A DNA stretch of 64,000 bases, taken from positions 1,922,001 through 1,986,000 of the forward strand of contig NC_089243.1 of NCBI RefSeq assembly GCF_000512585.2, given 5' to 3'. This document shows positions 45,173 through 55,877 of this stretch, piece by piece (the first letter of the stretch is position 1; each line of letters opens with the position of its first letter). The notes under the pieces were generated by a model. The model worked only from the letters and a program-made list of their open reading frames with translations. It was not told the DNA's origin and did no database searches. A program made the position numbers and the translations under genes. This stretch comes from Kwoniella bestiolae CBS 10118 (Eukaryota; Basidiomycota; Tremellomycetes; Tremellales; Cryptococcaceae).

Positions 45173-45382
45173 GCTCACGGGTACGATACCGCGGAATATT
45201 ATAGTGTGTGAGATGAGTATCGTTCATAACCAACTCTAGAATTGACACTTTGACGTCGGACCGTGTAACGCATGCATGATCGTACGCTGGATGACTATTG
45301 CTGTTGAACACGCGAAGGGGTCTGTGTGCATAGCACGCTGTGTTGAATATATAGTTTAACAAAAATGCCTAAAATCATACAA

Positions 45383-45475
45383 GGGGATGTAGCTCATTTG
45401 GCAGAGCGCGTCATTAGCATCTTTCAAGCAAAGTTTGAATTGACGAGGTACCGGGTTCAATTCCCTGCTTCTCCA
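45383..45475 (+). tRNA. tRNA-Ala (AGC), with intron
   Basis: Starts GGGGATGTAGCTC and ends CTTCTCCA. The anticodon stem is CGTCA/TGACG with loop TTAGCAT (AGC), split by a 20-base intron after position 37. The T arm has GGTTCAATTCC. There is one mismatch in the acceptor stem (6-67, U-U) and one in the T stem (50-64), so it may be a weakened copy. A T5 run follows a few bases downstream. Confidence 0.8.
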
Positions 45476-45637
45476 ATGTTTTTGGTTTTTGGCGTTCGGC
45501 GCGGTCGGTCGAAACGTAACTGTATTTTTCACAATTCATGCAAAACGGCACGATCTGCATGTGGAATGCATTGTAGGAAGAAGACTATGCATATGAATAC
45601 AACCTTGGCCGTTCAACCATGAAAGGACGAAAGACGA

Positions 45638-48600
45638 TCACTTCCCCACCCTCCTTATCACCTCGTCCACCTCCCTCTGAGCAATCCCATTAGGCGCCCT
45701 CCTCCTCAACTCATCGAGTTTACCTCTATCGTTCCGTTCCTTTGCTGACTCGGCGGCTTTACCCCAATCTCCACATTGGACATACAGATCTGCCCTTAGT
45801 CTCGGATCGCAGCGGGGTACGAACGATGCTGCGTGGGTGGGTTGAGGTGGGGTGAGGGAGAGTAAGTGGGTCTGATAGGTCATACAGATTAGCTGTTACC
45901 CTCTGATCCATCTTATGTGCCAGCATTCACGCGGTAAAATGACGAAATGCGAACCGAGTCGTAGAAGACGATCACTCACAACAAACGGCTCATACCCTAT
46001 CGGACTCTTCTTGAACTTCGCAAACCCCTCCAAACCCTCCCAATCTTTCCGTTCCGCCAAAGCTTTCAACTTGATCCACCAGAATCGCTTATCGGGGACT
46101 TTCCAATCCGCTCTTACTCTTTCTGCCCTCTTGGTGAATCCTTCAAGCAAAAGTTTATGTATGAACTGATTGACAGATAGGCCAGAGAAAGAGAATTTGT
46201 GGTCGAGTTCACGTTCATATGTTTGCTGTAATGTCAAAAGTCGGTGCGCATCGTCCACCATCTGATCAGGATACGAACTGTTAGTCAAGTATTGCTTTTG
46301 TGTATATGGCTATACTCACTTTCGACTCGAACAGTCTTTCTTTACTCTCTCCAAACGACTTCGCAGCTCGTTTCAGATGTTCAAGTCTTTCCTCGGCGTA
46401 CTGCGAGTGGCCTAGTGATGAGTAAAGCCCATGTTATCCGAGCGCAAAAGCATCACTCACCTCCTGCTGACCGGCTTCTTCCATCTCCAAACACCCACTC
46501 TCCGTCCTTCTATCATCTTGATAGTAGAAATCTCTCAACAGATCCCTGTCTGCCTGTCTCGCATATACCTGAAGAAGGTTGACAGCAGGCTTGAGCTTGG
46601 GCGATATCGAGTCGTCCAGGATGTGGAAGAAGTCTCCTGGTGAGAGGGTCGATCGAAGATGTAATAGGACTTGATACACTACGTATTGGCCGATGTCAGC
46701 ACCTGCTGCAGCGTATCCTGTATGTTCCGGTGACCTACCTAAATCAGTGTCTCCTGAGTCCACAGCTTTCTCCAGAGCGATCTTCTCCTCTTTCATCTGT
46801 AAGAGCAATGGTACCTGTTCTGCAGCTCGGGGTTCGTGGTCCAACAGCTATCATTTCCCTGCATTAGCAATCTCCCCTTCAATGTCATATACAAAGGAGC
46901 CACTTCACTCACCATAGTAGCCAATCTAGCTCTACCGTTCTCCCAAGCCTTCCTCGCAATCTCCGCATAGCTTACACCCTTCTCACCTTCCTTCTCGAAC
47001 TTCTCCACTATAGCTCTACATACGCTCTCGTCGTCTCCCAATCCTCTATCAGACGGATCGACACCCTTCTGAGACGAACGTATGATCTTGGCTGATGCCC
47101 AGTGCGATAGAACGGGATCAGGTCGTAAGCCCAGATGCTGAGATATACGCAAAGCAAGAAGATGCAGGTTGCGAGATACTAGGTGAACAATCAAGGTGGA
47201 AGGGGAAGAGGCTATATACCTGAATCGACGCCAGTCAGTTGACTAACAAACAATTGCTTCGGTACAGCAAAACTTACTGCTCATAAGTTATCGGTATACC
47301 GATTTCGTAGTACCGCACAGCATTGAGTACTTTCAAGGTCTGAGCCATCGTAACGAAATCGCTGGGATTGTATAGGTCCATGAATGCTCGCCCGAATTGT
47401 GCCGCCTAAACATTTGCAGAAATTTCAGTGTCAAGATCCCATTTCCCCACCCAAGGCCAGTTCATGCGATTCAGATTTAAAGATGTAAACTCACCTTCAG
47501 CAAACGCCTCTGCCAAGTCACCTCAATCTCCCTCCCAGCAGCATCCACACAAGTATCCACAGCGTTCGCCAAATCAGGTCTGATGCTCCGTATACTTTCA
47601 TCTGCCTTGGGCGATTTCCGCTCAAAGTGGTCCAGCGCGTCGTACAGGATCGCGGCGGGGTGTGATGAACCAGGCGAGAAGACAGCGAGGGTGCAGTCTG
47701 TTTGAGGTTAATATGATCAGCAACTTTCACATGAGCAGATCTCGTAGAAGCCTTTGTATGTATGCTTGAAAAGAGGAAGAGTCGCTCACCTGGCACTTTC
47801 TGCACGAATTCGCATGTGCCAGAAGAAATGATTCTGACACCATCGATCTCACCCAGAATATACGCGGAGGGAGGATAATCCCATCTGAACCACATGCAGA
47901 CTGAACGTCAGTACCCAATCACCAAATCTATATCTAGGGAGATTGCTCAGGGCGAACTTACGATAATGACTCCCCTCTCGGACCGACCAGTACAACCTTC
48001 CCATTCCCATACCCGAGCGTCACAGCATTATCTCCACACCATTCCACCCTCTCCGGCAGACCCTCCCCAAACTCCGCAATATTCACTTCAGACAGATTCC
48101 TCCCAAAATCAGAAGATACGACCCATAGTATCCCTGTATTGGGATTCAACAGGGCTAAGAACCGTCCATTGGGGGATATCCGGATGTGCGAGAATGGTGC
48201 TCGGGATATACGTTGATCTATCTTTTCTAGGGTATCTAACGTGAGGATGGTTGAGTTGGTGGAGAGGAGTAGTTGGATATGGCCTGTGGGTGAGATATCA
48301 GGAGGGAGAAGGGTCCATGAGGTAGGTGGTTCGGTGAGGCCTGAGTGGTCGAGAGGGTGTTAGTGATAATTCCACAAGAATCAACAATGACGAGTGAATG
48401 ATTCAGCCCAAAAGCATCTCAATGGATAGATATCACGATGAAAGTGACTCACCAGCCCCAACGAGCGGCACCCCTCTCCCACCCCTCCACCCTCTAACTT
48501 CGACAAACTCCAATCTTCTCGTCAGGATAACCATCCCATCTTCATACGCCTTCGCATCCAGCACCCCACTCTCGCGCACCTCGTCTCCGAGGGTATATTG

Positions 48601-49168
48601 CTTGTAATTCGCTATATTCGATAGATCGTATATCCTGTATATCCCCTGGTCGGAGAGAACCACCAAAGAGGAGGTGGTGAGGTGCATGAGGATTGGGGTG
48701 TTGAGGTCCCATGAGATGGGGGAGGAGATGGGCAGGCCGGAGGAGGTATAGAGGGTTATCTTCGGTTTGCCGGAATGACGCGAGGAGGGGAGAGGGAGAC
48801 GGTCGTCTCGGATCATTGCTATATCACATCACTTGTCAATACTTTTCCATCCTGTGTAGATACTTGGTGATTGTACGATTGTGGATGACAGGGTGCGTGG
48901 TTCATTGTCCTTCGAACTGCGATTCAACGTGGAGTTCGGGGTAGAACTCATCACCCACCTATAGGTCCACCGTTCTTTCCCACAGCTACGATATACTCTG
49001 ACAGATCATGTACGTTCCAAGACATCGTATATACCTCTTCCTTCCTGTAGAAGACATTTTGTATCGTATCCCATCTGTGATGCCCGTCAACACAAATCAG
49101 CTTAGAATATGTCGACAGCCACGAAGTACGAAGCCCACTCACGTTGCTGTCGGTGATGATATTGACAT
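45638..49168 (-). CDS. VPS16: Class C vacuolar sorting protein Vps16 (HOPS/CORVET core)
   Basis: Core subunit of the endosomal and vacuolar tethering complexes; pairs with Vps33. The first exon is 25-26 bases (MSISSPTAT) and joins to WDTIQNVFYRKEEVYTMSWN, the conserved Vps16 N-terminus. The N-terminal beta-propeller includes DLSEYIVAVGKNGGPI, ITLYTSSGLPISSPISWD and LVVLSDQGIYRIYDLSN. The C-terminal alpha-solenoid includes YLVSRNLHLLALRISQHLGL, DLLRDFYYQDDRRTESG, LDHKFSFSGLSVNQFIHKLL and DKRFWWIKLKALAERKDW. It ends with DPRLRADLYVQCGDWGKAAE before TGA 45638-45640. The gene has about a dozen short introns. Match to the family is strong. Confidence 0.92.
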
Positions 49169-49592
49169 GTTTGGGAATCACGAGATTTTACTTCCGATCA
49201 AGTCTAGAGTCAGTGCTCTCAGCTAGTCGGGATAGATGCGATGATGAATGGCTACGGAATGGAATAAGAAGTTTGGATGCGAGATCTATCATGGAGGAAT
49301 GTTGTTGTTCTTCTTCATTGTACGCTCATTCCTCATGACGCACCTACCGTGATATACGAGTACCAACATGCGGACATCACCTCATACTCCGCACATATAC
49401 AACACTCTTCCCCACTTTCCCCCACTCTGATGAGATATCACTCCAGTACATCTATGCATGGTATAAAAGATCATCTCAAGAAACAAGAGGGAAAACAATA
49501 TGTACAATCTATGTATGAATGGTAAGGGTATATCGTGTGTCTGTGTTGAGTTTCCAAGATCAGGTAAGATCCCACCACAACTGAGGCTTAAA
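49169..49592. promoter_or_regulatory. VPS16 promoter and kinesin 3' flank
   Basis: No gene seen in about 420 bases. No recognisable element. Confidence 0.4.
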
Positions 49593-52500
49593 CTATCTAG
49601 GCGAATGCGAAGAAGGCGAGAAAAACCATGATTCTGCAATTAAAGCCAAGCATCAAGTCAACCACCAGCGTATCAAAAGTATCACAGTAGCACAGGGATA
49701 AGATGGAGAAGCAACACCACTCACGTCTCTTCCCACTCGCACTCTCATCCTGGATCCTAGCCAACGGCGAATTCCCGTGCATCCCACTAGCGATAGACTG
49801 ATACATGGGCGTACCAGGTGGCAAGGTCGGCGAAGAAGAGGACGTAGTCATCGTGTGTCCTCCACCTCCACCTCCTCGGAGGGGTTTAGCAATTCGTCCG
49901 TGATTGTATGGGTTGGAATATTTAGCTTCGACTATTCCCATAGAAACAATCCTCAATCAGCTACGGCGCAAACACAGTGCCTCGACAGCTGAATACTGGG
50001 AGACGTTACTCACGATCAGCTAATTTCACCTTCAACTCTTGAATCTGCTTTTCACTCTTCAAAGTCTTCTTCGTCAGTCTCTCATCAGAGTTGTTAAGTG
50101 CAACCTCGAGAAGTTGAATTCGATCATTCCTGTTTATCAATTTACGTTGCGTCTCGCCAACTTCCTTCTTCAGACTTGTATTTTGTTCGACGAGCTAATC
50201 AGAAACGACAAAATCAGCTTAAACTCATGCCGTACTTCCACCATGATTCTCGCAGCTGAACAGATTGTGTGTGCTGTAAGATGCCACTCACCTGCTTCTG
50301 AACCACATTCAGCTGTTCCAAATTATGTTCCAAGAACTCCAATTTCCTCTGTTGAGCTCTCGAGTTGGCAGATCGGGCGATTGTCTTGTACTGTTCTCGC
50401 ACTTCATCAAGCTGCATCTCAAGTTCGACGACCTGTCATAAAAAACACACAGATTCAGTTACATCCTTGCTCTACCTTGCTCAGCTTATCTCATTCCAAG
50501 TAATTCGGTACTCACCTTCTCACACCTATTCTGCAAATCCTTCATCAAGCTCTTCTTGACAATCTCAAACTCGGCATACTGAATCTCATGTGACTTCCTA
50601 ATCCTCTCCAACTCTTTAGCAGACTGAGCAAAGTTTTCCGACTCCTCGTTGCCCGCAGCAGCGACTGAGAGGGCGCGCTGTGGGTGGGTGAGTGGGTGAA
50701 TGGGATGGGTTAGGTTGGGGTTGGGATGGGGGTTGGAGTTTGGGGGGGGGGGGGGGGAGGAATGGTGGTGCGAGCGAGTAGAACGGCAAAGGGAGAAGGA
50801 CAGAGAAACGTAGATTCGTCAGCCGCATCCCACAACCCGTCTCAATCGCAGCACGCGGCTTACGTTGAGCTCTTCATTCGAAAGTTTATAACTTTCAACC
50901 GTACTTTGCAATCTCCTAATCTCAGCCGCACGAGATTCAGCATGTTCAGATAGATTCTGAATCTCAGCTTTGAGGAGATCCTCGGACGCAGTGAATTTCG
51001 ATTCGAATTGAGCCTAACATCAAAACATCAATACGATTTATGTGTGAATGAAACTCATTACAGCTTACTTTGATATCGTCGATAGCAACGTTTTGACTAG
51101 ACGTTGTTTTGTCTGTCATCAAATCCAAACCAAATTCATCAGCGCCTTCCAGACATGCGAATGAAAAAGCGAAAGAAACGAAGAGAAGAAGTACACACCC
51201 AATAGCTCTTCATACGCTGCATCCCTCTTACCCAACATCTTCTCCACCTCGCTCCTCCTCTTGTTCTGCAGATCAGCTTCCTCCTGAGCCAGCCTCAATC
51301 TCTCTTGCAGATCTCTAACAATATCTTGGTTCTCTGCCAGAGCGGATCGAACCAGGTCTTTGGTTTGCAGGGAAATCTGTTCGGCGGAAGAGGTAGAATC
51401 TCTAGATTCGAGGGTTTGGAGGACTTGACGCAGTTTTTCGGAAGAGGAGTCAAGGATCGCGCCGCCCTGTATGATGCACGGATCAGCATCCCGTCTTAGC
51501 ATTAATTTAACTAGCTCAAATTGATCACCAGCACAATGGCACCATTGATCGATCATTACGAGCCACCACATAACCACCCTGAGTACTTGAGAGTAAAACA
51601 CCATGACAACCCCAACTCACCATATCAATCCTACTCATCATCTCATTCAACATCTCCTGCTTTCTCTTCTCCTTTTCCTCCTCCTTCTCCCGCGATTGTA
51701 CCTTCTTCAACTCTTCAATCTGGTTCTTCTGTTCTTCTATATCTTTCTGCAACTCTGATACCTTCTCCTTGTAATTATCCAAAGTGATCGAAGCGTCTTT
51801 GGATTCAGATTCCAATCGAGCAGAAAGGATTCGCAGGTCGTTCAATTCCGTAGACATGGTTTTGTTCTCCTATAAACCCAATTGTGCCCAATAGATGATG
51901 AGCTAAGAGCGCCCAAGCGTAACCACAGTAGTAGAAGATCAGCTCACCTTTGACATAGACGCTTCTTGCTCTTTCAAATATGCTACTTCATCTTTGATAT
52001 CCGCCATCAATTTTTCTTGAGCTGCCAAGGCAGATTCCTAGTTCGTCGAGCACGAAGTTAGCAATGAATATACGTCAAGGAGTTTTCTCCTCAGCCATGG
52101 CCTAACTCGCCTTCTCGGCCAGTTGATCGCTCAACTCATTCTCTCTCTTCAAGAACTCCTCCCTCTCATCTTTACTAAACTCCATATTATACACTGTAGG
52201 CGTATCAGGTCTACTTCCATCCATCAAAGCAGAAGGCAACAAACCACCAGGAGTCCCGGATCTAGAGGGTGTACCAGAGGTATTTCCGCTAGACGGAGTA
52301 ACAGGTAGTGGAGAGGTAACGCGCTTGGCAGCAGCAGTGGCAGCGGCGCCAGCAGAAGTAGCAGAGGACATCGGGGCAGCCCAGTTTGATTGTTCGACCT
52401 TCCCACCGCTTCTCCAGATCTTTACTTCCTCCTCTAAGGCCGATGCGTGTTCTCTCACAGATGCCAGCTCGGCGACAGTCTTCTTAAGTAACGCTTTGAG

Positions 52501-54421
52501 TTCCGCAGGAGACATCTCGACGTTGACTCGGGCCTTGTTCTTGATGGATTTGGCTCTCATACCGAATCGCAGGGTCGACAGGGTCTCAGGCTCGTTGAAA
52601 GTTGCAGGAGAACAATTAATGATCAATGTTGTACGCGAGTTACCACCCAGCGATTCTGCGATAGTCCGCGCCATTCAGCATTCCAGCAGGAAATCCATGA
52701 GTGCCAAAGCCGAACTCACCTTGCAAGATACGAGTGAGTTTGGAATCTCGGTATGGTACGTGAGAGGACTGCAAACGATATCAGCTGTGCAAATGTGTAC
52801 GGCCATCTCAGCTGGAATCACGAACCTTCCCATCAGTCAAAGCATTGATGACCATACCCAAAGCCGACAGAGATTTGTTGATCTTCTTTGCTTCCTCAAG
52901 CGTTTGACCAGTCGCACCAGTCTTACCGACCTGTAATTCAACTCGTAGATCAGCTGTACTCCGTATACTATCCTGAGAACGATCAACTGATGAAAGCGGC
53001 AACTGACCTTTTCCGAACCAGCCAAATCTACCAAATACAAGTTCCCGCTCTTCTGACTCCCCGTCTCGGTATTTCGCTGATGTATACCAATAACGAAGAT
53101 GGAGTGTGAACGAGAAGATTCGGCATTCATATCTGGTCAGACCAATATAAGCTACCTGATCGGTCCGGTGACAGTGAGGATTTAGCTCACTAGTCGAAGA
53201 GACTGCTCTACTTGATCCACCAGCTTTCATGACCTTGTATACCTCAGCTTCCGATCCGACATAGACGTCCGTCAGGTTTTTAACGTATACTCCTCTAGCT
53301 TTGTCTTCATGGATTGACAAATTATCATTTTGAGCTATAGTCAGACCCGCATAGAAGTTAGTTTTCGTTCTACATTTGTAGGCGAGATTAGGAGAAGTGT
53401 ACTCCTTGTACAGTATGTAGAATCAGGAGCAGGTTCAGAAAAAATGGGCGACAACTCACGAGCAAGCAGATCCTTGATTTTCTCCATGTAAATCTCCATA
53501 TAACTAACTTTCACGGTATATTCAATAACACTATCCGCCGATAGGATACTAGCGAAGATCTGTTCCACTATACGAGGGATCAACCCTTTCAACGCTGGGT
53601 TTTCTATATCCGCACCCTACAAATACACATGTTTGATCAGCTTGTTTCATGAGGGGTCGTACACACAAGGGGAAGCTGATAAAGAAGGACGTACCATCAT
53701 TGCTATACAGATGCATCATGTCAGCTCTATCAATTAATATGTATCGAGGATAAACTATCAGCTCACTATACGTTTTACCCGAACCTGTCTGACCGTAACA
53801 GAATAGAGTACCGTTGAAACCGGTCATGACGTCTAATCAACCAATATCAACTAATCTGAGCCTATCGAAGAGGACGGGCATGAGGAAGCTGACTGACCTT
53901 CTACGATCCCTTTCACACCCCAATCGAAGATATCATGTTGTTTCGTGTTCGTATCGAATACTCTGTCGAAGGTGAACCCTGTATCACAATTGGCAATGGT
54001 CAGCTAAGTACCTTGCCAGCCTCCGTAGGTTGATGAAAGCTTACCGTCTTTCTCAGGTCCAGCTGTTGGGAGATGAACATGTCAGCTTAGAGCACTGCTC
54101 AGGGAGACCCTCATCGCTTTGATATGGAGGAAGACACATACCCAAAGAAGCCGAGTTCTTCAATTGAACCGTAGTGAAATCCGAACTTATATCCACACAT
54201 GTATCAGACTTTGATTCTGTCTCCATACGGTTCATTGGCCGAAAACTATATCGACACAAGGAATATCAGCTGAGGTTTTGGTATCAATGTTCCCATAGCT
54301 CGACTTACCGGCAGACTACCTATGGACAGTATCGCACGTCAGCTCATGTATGCTTTCCGCTGCATTGGGAAGGGTGGGCATTCTTGGTGAGCTGACTCAC
54401 CTTGATGTTGTTGCCTGACAT
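49593..54421 (-). CDS. KIN1: Conventional kinesin heavy chain (kinesin-1, fungal KIN type)
   Basis: Plus-end microtubule motor for cargo transport. The ATG at 54421 gives MSGNNIK, then the motor core: VVCRFRPMNR, FTFDRVFDTNTKQHDIFDW, the P-loop GTLFCYGQTGSGKTY, switch I MNAESSRSHSIFVIGIHQ, switch II NLYLVDLAGSEKV and SSHVPYRDSKLTRILQESLG, ending at the neck (RFGMRAKSIKNKARVN). A hinge rich in Ser/Thr/Pro/Gly and long coiled coils follow. The tail contains NPYNHGRIAKPLRGG, which is the conserved IAK autoinhibitory motif, and KRQSWFFSP near the end. Both tail motifs are typical of fungal kinesin-1. About 20 short introns. The stop is TAG 49593-49595. Confidence 0.93.
50742..50757. repeat. G16 homopolymer in a kinesin intron
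   Basis: Sixteen G in a row on the + strand, inside a G-rich stretch from about 50680 with several GGG runs. It lies in an intron between EELN and RALS of the coiled coil. Confidence 0.9.
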
Positions 54422-54913
54422 CTTTGCCACCTCTCTCTCTCTGGGTTAGGCTCAGAGGTCGCAAACTTCAAGGGGTGTTCAAAGGATAATCGTACAAGAG
54501 GCAGAGCAGGGAGATAGGTGTTCGTACGAGCCAACTACGAGCTTGTTCTGGGAAACCGCGCTTGTATCTCTTTCGATTTGGAACCTTTGTGATGAAGTAT
54601 AAGTCTATGGGTGAAGTGAAGCAGAGTAGCAATGGTGATGTTTGATACACATCTCCTTTACCAGCCTAGACCACATTCAATCTACTCTCTCACTCTGACA
54701 CGCGCACAGATCATCACACACATAACACACGAAAACAATCACGGTATCATGCTTGTACGTAATAAACATGCTGACGCCACGTGGTAACACCCCGTCAAAA
54801 GTTGGAATGAGCAATGAGCAATGAGCAATGAGCAATGGCAAAGAGCAATCTCGATCTGGTACTACTTTAATAAGATATCACTGATACATACACTCATATC
54901 ACCACCATTCGAA
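54422..54913. promoter_or_regulatory. Divergent promoter kinesin / PET117
   Basis: A 492-base region holding the kinesin leader, a 7-base tandem repeat with upstream ATGs, and the PET117 leader. Confidence 0.5.
54807..54834 (+). repeat. (ATGAGCA)x4 tandem repeat before PET117
   Basis: Four exact head-to-tail copies. Each begins with ATG and, because the unit is 7 bases, the ATGs step through all three frames. The third (54821) is open and in frame with PET117. Confidence 0.95.
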
Positions 54914-55483
54914 ATGTCAAGAGCATCAAAGATCTTCCTAGCGTCCTCATTCGTAGTATCAGGCATAACAGTATGGGGTGTACATTACATACAGAAGAGG
55001 GAATCTGACGTGAGTCGAGTCGAGTCAAGTCCACCTTTACCTTAGGTCTATTCTCCACGGCTCATATCAATGAATATACTGACAGTAGAAGAATAGACAA
55101 TGTACCAAGGAGTCCTAAAAGACGAAGCTCGAATAGCAGCCAAAGCAGCCTCCTCCGCCGCCGCAGCCCTCCTCAAACCTATCACTCCCTCCGCTCTGAC
55201 TTCCCCGCCGTCAGGGGAAGTAGCCAACACATCTCATTCATCGGGAACACCACTCAACACACCTTCTTCACCTGTTCAACAGCCTGCTCCAGTCATAGAT
55301 GAGGAATGTACGACATGTGTGATCTCTCCTCCACCACAGTTGCTTGAATCGCAATCGAGGGAAGAAAGAGCGAGGGAGAGGGAGTTGAGAATGAGAGAGT
55401 ATGTCGAGCAGAAGAGTTTGGATAGTCGGTTGAGAGGCGAGCAGGGGGTCAGTGAGCAGCCTAGTGGCACGAGGTTGGTATAA
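54914..55483 (+). CDS. PET117: Cytochrome c oxidase assembly factor Pet117
   Basis: Small mitochondrial protein needed for complex IV assembly, linked to Cox15 and heme A synthesis. Exon 1 (54914-55009) encodes MSRASKIFLASSFVVSGITV then WGVHYIQKRESD, the family N-terminus with one membrane segment. Exon 2 (55097-55483) continues TMYQGVLKDEARIAAKAASS, matching the 'TMY-G---DE-R' block. At 160 residues it is much longer than the usual 70-110. The extra length is an Ala/Ser/Pro/Thr-rich insert at about residues 50-110, followed by a charged helix SREERARERELRMREYVEQK that corresponds to the normal family C-terminus. A longer in-frame start exists at 54821. Confidence 0.85.
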
Positions 55484-55877
55484 TCGAGATGATTGAGATG
55501 TAGAATATCTGTGAGAAGTGGGCAGATGGTCACGTCGGAAGGAAATAGACGCAGATATACCCAGCATACTGTTGTAATATACCATTCATATATAATATCT
55601 ATATCGTCAAGTATCATCCCATGCATAGCACTCTACTCAGTCGAATCTTGTCTTTATTCGCACGTATCATGCATGAGCAACTCCTTGTCATATCTTACTG
55701 TCTCTACTTGAATGGATCACCACCTCGCACTGAACACAATTTGATCCCGTCGTGGAAGTGGATTTAGCGCATAAATATTGGAATACTCATTCAACTCTAA
55801 CGATTCCAATCCATTTTTTGGCTCTTTCTTTCATTCTCAACTCGAAAGACTCTCATACAAGTAGAGCAAACCCCAAT
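55484..55877. promoter_or_regulatory. PET117 3' flank and CBC1 promoter
   Basis: No gene found in 394 bases. CA/CT-rich leader before the CBC1 ATG. Confidence 0.4.

Noticed and set aside
52325..52936. 203-codon + strand frame inside the kinesin gene
   Set aside because: Antisense to motor-domain exons (GGNSRTTLIINCSPATFNEP region) and crosses several of its introns.
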